NCBI RefSeq assembly: GCF_000512585.2
Contig: NC_089243.1
Span: 372,001 to 436,000 of the forward strand
Reading direction: 5' to 3'
DNA from: Kwoniella bestiolae CBS 10118
Taxonomy: Eukaryota; Basidiomycota; Tremellomycetes; Tremellales; Cryptococcaceae
DNA: 64,000 nucleotides
In this document: one piece after another, positions 45,409 to 55,898 of the stretch
Position numbering within the stretch: the first letter of the stretch is position 1
How the letters are laid out: each line of letters starts with the position of its first letter
The notes under the pieces: model-generated
The model's input: only the letters and a program-made list of their open reading frames with translations
Databases searched by the model: none
What the model was told of the DNA's origin: nothing
Translations under genes and position numbers: made by a program

Positions 45409-46475
45409 CTAAGCCTTGGGAGCAGGTTCTGCCTCTGGAAGGGGAGGTGCCAAACCCTCCTTGATAAGTAGGTTCTCAAGTTCACCACTTTGGTGCACTA
45501 TAATCATGTACAGATACATCAGCTTTCTTTCCGTCAAAGGCTAATGGGGTCGATTAACTCACTACCTAAGACGATATCGCATCCACCGACAAATTCACCT
45601 TTGATATACACTTGAGGGATTGTTGGCCATTCGCTGTGAGCATAAGATCATCAGTATCGTATGATTCCAAATGTATAAGTGGGAGAGGGAAAGGGACTAT
45701 CATGAATCCCGATGTGATCTGTCTATATGGTATGATATGATGACTGACCTGTACTCCTTGATAGCGGATCTGAGCTCCTGGTCTTCTAGACAGTTATACG
45801 ACACGATCTTCTCTCTGGGTACGCCCTATAGTCCGCGAAGTAACTTATCAGCTTGATGTTTACCTTTCATGACTGCAGGTGAAGCCAGAAAGCTGAACGC
45901 CATGACGAGTAATAAGTTGCGATGACTCACCTGAACATCCAGGATCTGGCAGACGGCTCTTGAGAATCCACATTGGGGTGATTCGGGGGTACCTTTCATG
46001 AAGACTACTAAGGGGTTGGTTTGGACTGCCTAAAATCGCAAAATTCAATGGTTGTCAGCTTGGCATCCTCTATCAGAAGAATTTCCGAGTGACATGTGTA
46101 GGTTCGAAAATGACTAGAGCAATGACAACGATCGTGATCATGACAATCATGGTTGCCTTTACGGCAAACTATATCCATCCAATATTTCCCATGTTGTAAT
46201 ATCGTGAGATGGGATGGATCCACTACTTACATTATCTATCAGCTTCCTAGCTTCGTCCGAGATCAACCTTCTCTGATTTAGGAGGGTCGATGATCGGTAG
46301 ATTTGATTGGAAGGGAGGGATCGCTAAGCGGCGAGGTATACCATTGGTCCGATGAGTCAGCACGGGTATCTCCTCCAAACCCACATCGGACATGCATCCC
46401 TGTTGAAGTCGGAGTTGAGACTGAGGAGATAAAATCACTCACAAGGGTTCGGAGACCTGCTCTGGCGAATGACAT
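45409..46475 (-). CDS. GRX5: Mitochondrial monothiol glutaredoxin
   Basis: Grx5 passes Fe-S clusters from the ISU scaffold to acceptors in the mitochondrial matrix. The first exon (46475-46443) codes MSFARAGLRTL, a short presequence that splices to RRLISDEARKLIDNAVQTNP. The catalytic region is VFMKGTPESPQCGFSRAV, with the monothiol CGFS site. It is followed by NCLEDQELRSAIKEYSEWPT, the cis-Pro motif IPQVYIKGEFVGGCDIV with the GGCD glutathione-binding pair, and SGELENLLIKEGLAPPLPEA ending PAPKA. Exons are short, with introns near 45500, 45640, 45830, 45930, 46040-46230 and 46260-46440. All key residues are present. Confidence 0.95.
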
Positions 46476-46758
46476 CTTGTATGAATCTAGTCTGGTTATG
46501 ATAGCAAGAGAAGAGGAATGATGAAGAAGGTTGACATGACGGCAAATTACATTCCTATCTTAACTTTTCAACGGTGCGGGCAAACCTCCACTCGTTGGGA
46601 TCAGTTGAATTCACCTTTGTCTGATTGGGTATAAACCCATCTCTCCGTATCATTTGACGTTGCATATGCTTAGCATACTTTCATCAAGCTGTCGAGCACA
46701 AGCTAGCATATCAAGTAGAGTTGTGATCACTGCAGAGAAATTGCATAGAAGAAATAAG
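46476..46758. other. Divergent promoter region (GRX5 / CDC25-like)
   Basis: About 280 bp between the two starts. Nothing specific recognised. Confidence 0.4.
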
Positions 46759-47776
46759 ATGTCGTTCAGTCTACCGTACAAGTATATAAACGCTGAGGTA
46801 TGTTCTACTCCTTCCTATAGGGTTGACCGATATACCTTGTATACCCATACTGATCTTTGCTCCTATATATCCGCCCCCATGCATATATCTGTTTGAACAA
46901 CTTACATCACTCTCATACCCCCAATCCGAATCATGCGTCACCACAGCAACTCGCAGAAATCATAAAATCCAAACCCGCTTCAGCCCTCAAAGAGTTCGCC
47001 GTGGTTGACGTGAGGGACAGTGATTTTGTGGTGAGTATCACTTCACTGCTCTGACAAGGTCTCTTGGATCATATTGAGATTGGCGATGATAAGCTGATAA
47101 TGTAGATAGGGAGGTAACATAGTCTCAGCGTTGAATTACCCTAGCGATACCTTCCACGCGAGCGTGGATGAGCTGGTGAAGAAGTTGGAGAGCGGTATGT
47201 CCTTCTCTCATGGGACGGACGATGGTATAACGAATAGGAGCTGATGGTGATTGGACACGTTATACAGTTCCCAAAGTGATATTCCGCGAGTCCACCACTT
47301 GTTCCCTCAAAAAGGACTCTGCTGACGTTTCTGATCGGGACAGACTGCGCTCTCTCTCAAGCTCGGTGAGTCCCTTCTTCACGAGGTACGAGCATATGGG
47401 ACGCTGACGAATCAGATGAGGTGCTCGTAGAGGTCCCAAGGCTGCTAGAGTGAGTACCACTGCACTTCACTCTATGTCCTCGGTATGCTGCCGATGTGGG
47501 GATGACATTTTCGGTGTTGAAACTGATCAACTGGTTCTCTCCTTAGATATACGCTGAGACTCGCTCTCATGCTATTCCCAATTCTCCTACTCAGCAGGAG
47601 ATTTACGTCTTGAGAGATGGTTTTTCAGGTTTCCAATCGAAATATCGAGTGAGTACAGTAGAAGCGTCCTTCTCAGCCAATGGACTTGTGAGATAGCTGC
47701 TGATGCAAATGCATGATGTCGTTCGTAGCATGACCCAGAGCTGATCGAAAAGTTCAACAAGTATTATCACGACTGA
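46759..47776 (+). CDS. Rhodanese-fold CDC25-like phosphatase / arsenate reductase (Ibp1/Arr2 type)
   Basis: A small single-domain rhodanese-like enzyme with a CDC25-type active loop. Such proteins are tyrosine phosphatases or arsenate reductases. Eight exons, 46759-46797, 46947-47030, 47110-47194, 47268-47285, 47344-47365, 47431-47449, 47547-47648 and 47729-47776, give 417 nt and 138 aa. The sequence holds FAVVDVRDSDFVGGNIVSAL, NYPSDTFHASVDELVKKLES, then VPKVIFHCALSQARGPKAAR with the HCX5R loop, and the C-terminal helix DGFSGFQSKYRHDPELIEKF. Exons 4-6 are only 18, 22 and 19 nt, and the intron between exons 4 and 5 begins with GC (GCGAGT), not GT. The substrate cannot be told from sequence. 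Confidence 0.88.
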
Positions 47777-48298
47777 TCTAAGGAGTACTTTACTGCACCA
47801 AGCCCCCAGTAGATTCGAATCATATAGATTTGAGTCTCGTTGGCGACATTGGCAGATGGACTAGGACATGAATAGATAGCTTATGCATATGTTGTAGCAT
47901 AGCAGTAGTCGCTCCTTCATGTAATATCCTCCCGGCGTTCACGCAGAGCACAAACATCAGAGCAGACATGCGTGTAGACAAACCAAAATACTATACCAAG
48001 CGACCGCCAATTCCTTATATACCCCATTGAAACCCCATACCACGTGGCACACCTCATTCAATGCGTCATTCTAACTTCCGAGTAACCTCCGAACATCCGA
48101 GTAATGCGGGGTAATCTGATGACTTAGCCTGTCACATCATACTCGTATACAGACGGTCCGATCCTCTCTTTGCCACTAAAGTATATATACATTCTGCTAC
48201 ACTACCTATCTCACACTGTATATTCTCTCCATTTACACTTGATTTGTACATATCCCTTCTATCACTCCATCGCCCAAATATCAGCTAGATTCTCAACA
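47777..48298. other. Intergenic, promoter of the aldo-keto reductase
   Basis: About 520 bp. A TATATA element lies near 48183, roughly 115 bp before the next ATG. Nothing else was recognised. Confidence 0.45.
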
Positions 48299-50033
48299 AT
48301 GTCTCTCGGTCGTACTGTCAAGCTGTGAGTTGTCTCGCTCTGCACTCATTTCCCATGGAAAGCAGAGATTGCTTCTTGACAGATACCGAACCTATTGTAT
48401 CTACCTCATGCCGACAAGCACTCTCATCGCTGGATATATACTCAGCTTGTGCATGTTTGTACCTTTTGAAGTGAGCTGACGAGCTCTTTGTGTCATCGTG
48501 CACAGCAACAACGGTCTCGTCATCCCTCAAGTTGGGTATGGTACCTGGCAAGCTGCCCCCGGAGAAGTAGAGAAGGCGTGAGTGATATTCTGCTCATGCA
48601 CGACCACTACCTGCGAATCCCCTTGTTCCACTTGAAAATACTCGTTACAGTTCTGAGAGTCATCTGCTAATACCTTTACATCGCACCACAGCGTCGAGGA
48701 AGCCATCAAAGTTGGATACAGACATATCGACTGTGCTCTGGTGAGACCTCTCCTCTCCATTTGTGCTTCGACACTCTGCTTCCTTCGCTAACGTTTGTCT
48801 TCGGATTCTATAGGTCTACCGTACGTATCTCATTTATCTCATCATTTATTGCACATACACACGCTCATCATCCCGTATACTCGTAACCCTTTCACAGAAA
48901 ACCAAGATGAGGTCAGTCCCAATCACATCATTTCCATACCGTACAGGTCCTCACCATATCTTCCATAGGTCGCAACCGGTATCAAGTCCTCCGGAGTCCC
49001 ACGAGAGGAGTTAGTCCTAGTTTCAAAACTATGGAACAACTCGCACCGACCCTCCGACGTTGAGGCAGACCTTGATCTCACGCTCAAACAGCTCGGTACC
49101 TCTTACCTCGACGTATACCTTATTCACTGGCCCGTAGCCTTCGCGCCAGGGAAGGACCTCTTCCCCAAAGATTCCAACGATGTTGTCAAACTCGATGAAT
49201 CCGCTGAGAAGGGCGGTCCATCGATTGTAGATACGTGGAAAGAGCTCGTGAGGATCTCGAAGGAAACTAAGAAGACCAAGGCTATTGGTGTTTCCAATTT
49301 CACTGTCGAGCAGTTGGAGAAGATTATCACTGCCACCGGAGTAACACCTGCTATGAACCAGATTGAATGTCATCCTAGTTTGATCCAACCTGAATTGTTC
49401 AAATACTGTACGTGTAGTCTCCGCTCAACATTTCTATCTCGACTAGAACACTAGGATCAATCATATGATGTGATACTGATATTGCTGGGCTTCTAGGCAA
49501 CGAAAAAGGCATTATCATCACTGCCTACTCTCCCCTCGGAAACAACATCACCGGTAAACCACGAGTAATCGACCACCCCGAGATCAAGAGGATCGCTGAG
49601 AAGTTGGGTAAATCACCTGCCCAAGTGCTCATTGCTTGGGTCACCAAGCAGGGATTCGTGGTGATTCCTAAGTCTGTTACTCCCGAGAGAATCAAGGTGG
49701 GTGGTTGTTCTTCGCTACGTGACGTACCATCCTTCGCTCATTACTGTCCATCCGGCTGTACGCTATATGTGCGATTGCTGATATCTGGTCTACTTGGTAG
49801 TCCAACTTTGAAGACTTTGAACTTTCCGATGCGGACTTTGAGGAGATCAACAAGATCGGATTGGCAAACCAGGTCAGATCGAACATCCCTTACGAGTATG
49901 GAACTAGGTGAGTGGGGTTGGATCGATCATCTGGTTCAAAGAGCGGTTCGCTGATAGACGTCGGGCATGATGTAGCTGGCCTGTCGATATTTTCAGTACT
50001 CCCGAGGAGAAAGGTCAACCCAAGGCATTCTAA
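48299..50033 (+). CDS. Aldo-keto reductase (GCY1/YPR1-like)
   Basis: An NADPH-dependent aldehyde/ketone reductase of the AKR superfamily, cytosolic. Nine exons, 48299-48324, 48506-48577, 48692-48740, 48814-48820, 48898-48911, 48969-49407, 49497-49696, 49801-49907 and 49976-50033, give 972 nt and 323 aa. The catalytic tetrad is in place: Asp in GYRHIDCA, Tyr in VYQNQDEV, Lys in VLVSKLWNNSH, His in YLDVYLIHWPVAF. The cofactor-side motifs are AIGVSNFTVEQLEKI, NQIECHP, ITAYSPLG, and the NADPH phosphate-binding IPKSVTPERIK. It ends in PEEKGQPKAF. Exon 4 is a 7-nt microexon carrying the Val-Tyr codons, so the catalytic Tyr depends on it. The natural substrate is unknown. Confidence 0.95.
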
Positions 50034-50883
50034 GTTTGTTCGCAGGTCTATGACAAGCCTCGTGTTTTATAGACAGGTGATAGGTAGAAGTGAAATCATC
50101 AAAAAGTAGCTAGTAAGAAGTAGAAAATATATCGTATGCATCGATTTTGCAGACACTCCTTTCTCACTTGAAGTAAGTATGCACAGTATGCGTTAATGAA
50201 GCGGGACTGTGCCACATATTCGGTCTTCTCCGCCCCGTATATTCCGCCATCCATGTATTTGCCACTACCACTCTTTGAGAGGTGTTCTTAGTCCTTATGC
50301 TAGGGTTAGAGCTTCTGACAGTGAGGAGAAATCCGAGTCGAAGCAATTGCTGGTTGCAAAAAACAAATCCTACAGTTGTATTGCGTCGTAAGACCGATAC
50401 ACAATTTCTGGAAACCTTGATTCTTCTATGAAGACTCTCAAAACTATACATTTAACTTTTTGCGTTTTAGACGAGAAGAGAGAAGGGGTGTAGCCGCTGT
50501 TCATATATCCTAGAATTTTAGCAGAAACGTAAAGCTTTCATATGGGGTGGATGAGTTGGTCCCTACTTGTGCTAGCTCAGTTTGTATTTGCATTGTACTC
50601 GAGGCAGGGCGAGTCTGCGATACACAGATAGATTCGGATTGGTGAGTATGATGTGTGGTGTTACGAGTATGGTTGCGCTGAGTGGCAAAAATGCCATGCA
50701 CACGTACCCACGTTTCAGCTGTTAGCCTTTACGTTGATCCCGCGTCATACATTCTTTTCCCCATTTATTTCATTTCGACAATTCAAGTCATAACAAAACC
50801 TTTTCAGACTTTGTTTACCTATATCTTCTTTACCTCATCTAACCCCGCAACAGATAACATCACACACACTCACAACACTCACG
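50034..50883. other. Intergenic, about 850 bp, nothing recognised
   Basis: Short frames of 60-95 codons occur on both strands without motifs. The last 100 bp before 50884 look like a pyrimidine- and ACA-rich leader. Confidence 0.45.
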
Positions 50884-51918
50884 ATGTCAGGCCCACCTAC
50901 CGCCTCCTCTTCAAGACGTCGCCCCTCCCTGCCATCCGATTCTAGCGAAACCATCGTTTCAACCTTGGATAAACCGATCCGAACACCCCATTCATCCGCT
51001 TTGGTCAAACATGGGAAATACGTTGTGGCTGGTGCGTTGGGGTGCTGGTATGTTGATTTGATGGGGAATGTTAGAAGTATATTGGAGGATGAGGGAGGTT
51101 GGGTTAGGTGAGCTGCACATTCTCTCAGACGGGAGAGAAGCTGATAGGAGGAAATAGGAAGGTCATGATTCTTGGCTTAACTTCGCATGGGGTCACTATT
51201 GTGAGTTATCTCATCTTTATGATCATCTGTCGGCGAATGACTTGGATGGGGACTGACGTCGGATTTGGTGGTATAGTTGATCTTCCTCTACCTCGTGCTG
51301 TTCTTACCATGGTTCAGAGGATATACACCGAATGTAAGTGCCTAAATTCACGATCTATACTAGTCATCATTTATCACATCATTCTCGTCTATCTACCGCC
51401 TCTTCTCGTGGTATTGCCATATCGATCTCCTGAGATATTCGAGGGCACAGGCATTTCCATATCTCATACATAGACACGCAGCTAATCTTTCACATGAATA
51501 GTACCCCCAATGGCAATCATCCGCCCGCTTACAGATAATCGTCCCTCTCTTAACATTCACTATCCTACTCGGCTGGACATCCATCGTGGTATCCCTCTCT
51601 CAGGCCGGCAAGAAGAGTATACTGGATTCTGCTGTGGACGCTGTCAAGGCTGTGGGGAATGCGAATTTGGAGCAGATGGAGGGTGGGAGGGGGTTGGGGG
51701 TGTTCAAGTCTATGGCTGGGAGTGAGTTTAGCTTGCTTGTCGATCAGCTTGAACTTCGATCGTCCCTAGATGTTTTCCATGAGAAGATGTTCGTTCTACC
51801 AGTGAAGCAGTCGCTAATGGGTTATATCGCAGCTACCGCCCTGTTCACCCTCACTCTTGGGATATTGGGGTTCATCCCGTCGCCGTCCAACGTACCTGTC
51901 CGAGAGAAGAGAACATAA
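50884..51918 (+). CDS. Predicted multi-pass membrane protein, unknown function
   Basis: Five exons starting at 50884 (first exon to 51107). The N-terminus is Ser/Pro-rich and cytosolic-looking (SGPPTASSSRRRPSLPSDSS). Then comes KHGKYVVAGALGCWYVDLMG, a hydrophobic helix from ILGLTSHGVTIVLIFLYLVL into FLPWF, another from LQIIVPLLTFTILLGWTSIV, an amphipathic part LDSAVDAVKAVGNANLEQME, and a last helix ALFTLTLGILGFIP before a basic end (VREKRT). That gives three to four membrane spans. Donors and acceptors are canonical. I cannot assign a family; ER or Golgi membrane is the likeliest place given the short basic tail. Confidence 0.65.
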
Positions 51919-52367
51919 GGCTGTGTCGTTACCGATTCTCTTTCAGAGTGATCACCCTACTATCATTTGCCTTTCAAGTGTAATATGATTGCTCTCCAGA
52001 AGTAGTTAATCGTGTCTACAATTACCATCGCTCATCCCATATCTCATCCACTAATTTTCATGTTCGACTTTAGACTCATATATCTACATAGCTTATTACA
52101 TACATTTTACGAGCACCATGCATTACCATACCACTGTGTACTCCTTGTTATCTCACCATGGGACCGACGTGAACAGTGTTTGCGAGAGATGCAAGACACG
52201 GTATCATACCAATGTACAATTACATCAGGGGCATTGGTCGAATACTTCGTCTAACACTATAGAGCATTTCCTCCATTCCAATATCTACAAACTGTACACA
52301 TTTTCACTAATAAACGAGAAATAACAACTCGAACAAGGGAGACAAGATCCAATCAATTGTATCAACT
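51919..52367. other. Intergenic between convergent genes
   Basis: About 450 bp of AT-rich 3' flank. No gene or repeat recognised. Confidence 0.45.
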
Positions 52368-53572
52368 TTAATCGATCTTCTCCTTATTCACTATATCATC
52401 GATATCCTTATCCTCGTGCTTATCCGCCAACAACTCTTTCTTCAATTCTTGCACGATATCATTCTCTTCTACCATCCCCTTTATACCTTCACCTTTATCT
52501 TCTGTCTTATCTGATTTTTCAGGTCCAGTGTCAGTTCTCGTGTTAGAAACCGTCGTATCAAAATCCTTCTTATCCTCATCTCGAGACTTCTGAATCGATC
52601 CAAAATCATCTCCTTCAACACCTCTCAACAACTTATCCTCCTTCTCATCGAGATCCAACTCTTTCTTCAGATCTCCCAACAATACCTTCTCACTTTCCTT
52701 TACATCACTGATCCCCTCTTTGCTTGCTTCTTCGGGTTTATCAATCAACCCTATTTTTGTGGTGCTTTCGTCCACACCCAATTCACCCATGAGCTTATCT
52801 AGATCCTCGTTGGTCATTTCCCGCATGAGCTTCTCGAGTTCGACCTCCTGGATTGACTTTTGGGATGGTAGGCCGCCCTCTGCTCCTGCATTTGCATCGG
52901 ATGACAAGGAAGCGGGGTGGGATAAGTCGAGGTCTTGTTTTAAGAATGATTCGAGGGTTTGCGTTTCGACGGCATCTTCGAAATCTTCCATCGTCTGTTG
53001 ATCATTCAAGGCAGATTAGCCAGTAGCCATGATATGGTGGAATGATGTTCTTGTCGGGTCCGTATATCGATGGTGATGAAAGTCGAACGCGGCGACATTC
53101 CATCAGGGATGATCACTCACCCCGACCCATTCTCCCCCTACGAGATATCCAGGTAATCCAACGACCACACCAGGAGGCTTGGATCTTTGCCATTTCTTCT
53201 TAGCCTCTTCGTCCATCACTAGATCATATTCCTGTAACACGTAAAGCTCATCAGCTGCAATTGTCTTGCTTGGAAGTGCAACATTATAGCTGGACTGGCA
53301 CTCACCTCATATGGGATTTCCAGACCGTTCAATGATCTACATATCTATCTGGATCAGCCTTATTCCCGATGGCACTGCGCTGTAGCCCGTAGAACACCCA
53401 GACGAGGCATACGTATGATGATAAAATCACTGACCTCCTCAAAAGATCAATATGTTTCCTTACTTTCGGTGCCGACGTGAGACTGGTCACCTATCTCTTT
53501 GGCATTAGTGTAATCCGCTGATAAGGAGTTACGAGCCAGACTCACGTAGATTGTTACTGGGGGAGGAGCCAT
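52368..53572 (-). CDS. SH3BGR-like thioredoxin-fold protein with acidic C-terminal extension
   Basis: The N-terminal domain matches the SH3BGR/SH3BGRL family, a thioredoxin fold that lacks the CXXC pair: PPPVTIYVTSLTSAPKVRKH, IDLLR, then SLNGLEIPYEEYDLVMD and GVVVGLPGYLVGGEWVG, ending TMEDFEDAVE. No redox Cys is present, as usual for the family. The C-terminal ~200 residues are new relative to that family: strongly acidic and Lys-rich, probably helical and disordered (KLMREMTNEDLDKLMGELG, DLKKELDLDEKEDKLLRG). The first exon is 27 nt (53572-53546). The stop is TAA at 52368. The exact role is unknown; family members are adaptor-like. Confidence 0.8.
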
Positions 53573-53988
53573 CTTGATGGGTAAGTGGGTGTTGCTGTAC
53601 AGGTGACTGAGATGCTTGGAGTGGACTTGAAAGTTGGGAGGGGTGTGAAAGTGAAGTGAATCGAGTGGGCTATGACAAGTCAGAGTAAAGCTCGAGATGT
53701 ACCATGCACCTGCACCATCCTCATCCTCTCGACGTGAAATGAACGCGGTGATCGGTTGATGTGGAGTCTCCATGCGGCATTACGTATCTGTACCCACGTG
53801 GAGAGTAGATCAAAAACGTCATCCTCAGCATCCTTTGTGCCGGTCAGTGCGTTACACCTACCTACTCTTTGTATTTCGGATTGGAATACTGATTTCAATT
53901 GCACCTTGCATTCTCTTGAACACGATATATACACATATACCCTCAGATCAACTCGTACCTTGTCTTCATACTCTTTCAAAAGAGCACG
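53573..53988. other. Divergent promoter region (SH3BGR-like / BEM46)
   Basis: About 415 bp between the two starts, with a TATATACA element near 53927, about 60 bp before the BEM46 ATG. Nothing else was recognised. Confidence 0.4.
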
Positions 53989-55785
53989 ATGATCACTACC
54001 TCGACAGCTCTGACGGTAGCAAAGGTGAGTATCCAGTCGACCATCAGCTCGTCCGAAGTAACACAGCTGATACTCCTCACTCGTGTACAGTACCTCTTCG
54101 GAGCGTCCGTAGCAGCTACCACCCTAGCAGCAGGTGGTCTATGGTTCTTTCAGCGACATCTGATCTATCCAGGGTATGTACCAGACGGATCAAGGAAATG
54201 TAAGCCTGCCTGGTCACACCTCTTTCCCTCATATACGCGAAACTGATGAACCAGCCCGGGAATAGTCGTACCTCGACCTATAGAGCTGGGAATGCCATAC
54301 GAAGACATAACGCTCACCACCCGGGACAAAGTCAAGATCAAAGCTTATGTGATCCCTTCGAGGAAGGATCCAGTGTTGACTGATCAGCTGAGGCATCTGA
54401 ACAAGAAGCAGAGGGAGGAATTGGGAGAGAAGGAGACGGAGAAGTGGTTGGGGGAGATGGGCGATGAGAAGGCTGTAGAGGTGAGTTGCCAGCTGGCAGG
54501 ATCTGACACATCTTGAACTATCAGCTGATATCTCCTGGCTGGATAGTACGCTAAGAGCAGGCCGACAGTGGTTTTCTTTCATGCTAATGCGGGTGGGTTT
54601 TCTCCTCTATATGACCGTGCTACTCAACCCCGCTATCATATATATCAAGAAAGCGGTCCTGACGATAATCTTCCGATTTAGGTAACATGGGTCACCGAGT
54701 ACCGTTAGCAAGAAAGTTTAACGTCGATTGTCGATGTAATGTATTCATGTTATCCTATCGAGGGTGAGTCAAGGTTTCGTATCTTTCAGCTTCATTCGCT
54801 ATTGTGAGGAGTGAACACGATTAAAGCTGATGAACATCTGCAGGTATGGCTTATCCGAAGGACGGGCATCTGAACATGGTGAGTAGCTTCTCGAGGAACG
54901 AATCGCCTGCATAGCTGACATGTCTCTCTGCAGGCATTCGTATAGACATTGAGGTGAGTGCTAAAGCAACAACCGGTATGAACAAATCAGTATTGGCTAT
55001 CTAACGCTTTAATATCTTGATCCAGACTGCTATGGACTACATAAAATCGCATCCTATATTAGGTGACACTAAAGTAGTGGTAAGTCAGCTAGTGCTCACC
55101 CGAAACGCCATTCAGCTGATTCGATTCTTTCTCCATCTTCAGCTTTATGGTCAATCTTTAGGAGGTGCTTCATGTCTCTACGCCGGCAGTCGATATCGAG
55201 ATATGGTGAGTAGCTGCGGCATGAGATCCTCCTTGGAATCACTTAGCTATTACCCACTACTTTCATCGGTGAACATCAGTGTGTTTTAATGGACTAAACT
55301 AACGTATTCTCTAGGTGTCCGGCATAATCCTCGAAAACACCTTTCTCTCCCTACCCTCCCTCATTCCCTTGGTATTGCCCCAACTACCCAAATTCCTCTT
55401 ACCGATCCTCCTGACCGAACATTGGGATGCGCACCATACGATGCCTCTCATCCCCTCCACCACCCCGATGTTGATGATAGCAGGCAAGAACGATGATCTG
55501 GTTAAACCTCCTCAGATGATTGCGCTAAGGCATCTCCGAGCTGGGGCGGGCGGTCAGCTGAAATGGAAGGAACTGGATGGAGGGCATAACGATACGTGTC
55601 TTCAGCCTGAGTATTGGGGGATAATAGGTGAATGGATGAAAGATGAGATTGAGAATAATCCGTTGAACTTGGCTCATAGTGAGAAGAAGGAGAAGGAGGA
55701 AGAGGAGGAAAGTGAAAGTAGTAGTAATGACGATTATCAGAAGGTTACGAAGGAAGAAGTACTGGAAGCTAAGAAGGAGTTGTAA
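53989..55785 (+). CDS. BEM46: Alpha/beta hydrolase of the BEM46/ABHD13 family
   Basis: A membrane-anchored serine hydrolase of the endomembrane system. The N-terminus has an anchor helix (LFGASVAATTLAAGGLWFFQ) directly before RHLIYPGYVPDGSR. Next come PRPIELGMPYEDITLTTRDK, the strand PTVVFFHANAGNMGHR (oxyanion loop), YRGYGLSEGRASEHG, and the nucleophile elbow LYGQSLGGASCLYAGS with the catalytic Ser. The Asp is in MLMIAGKNDDLVKPPQ and the His in ELDGGHNDTCLQPEYW. The C-terminal tail is an acidic Glu/Ser run (EKEEEEESESSS). About nine short exons; the small exons near 54690-55080 were joined by family order. It ends 113 bp from the convergent ERB1. Confidence 0.92.
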
Positions 55786-55898
55786 GCCACTCGAGAAGAT
55801 ACCTATCTATATATGACAATGACAATTATGTAATTTCATGACTTTACGTTTCGTGACCCAAGAAGCAAGAAGCAAATGCATAATCGTACATCTCTGTC

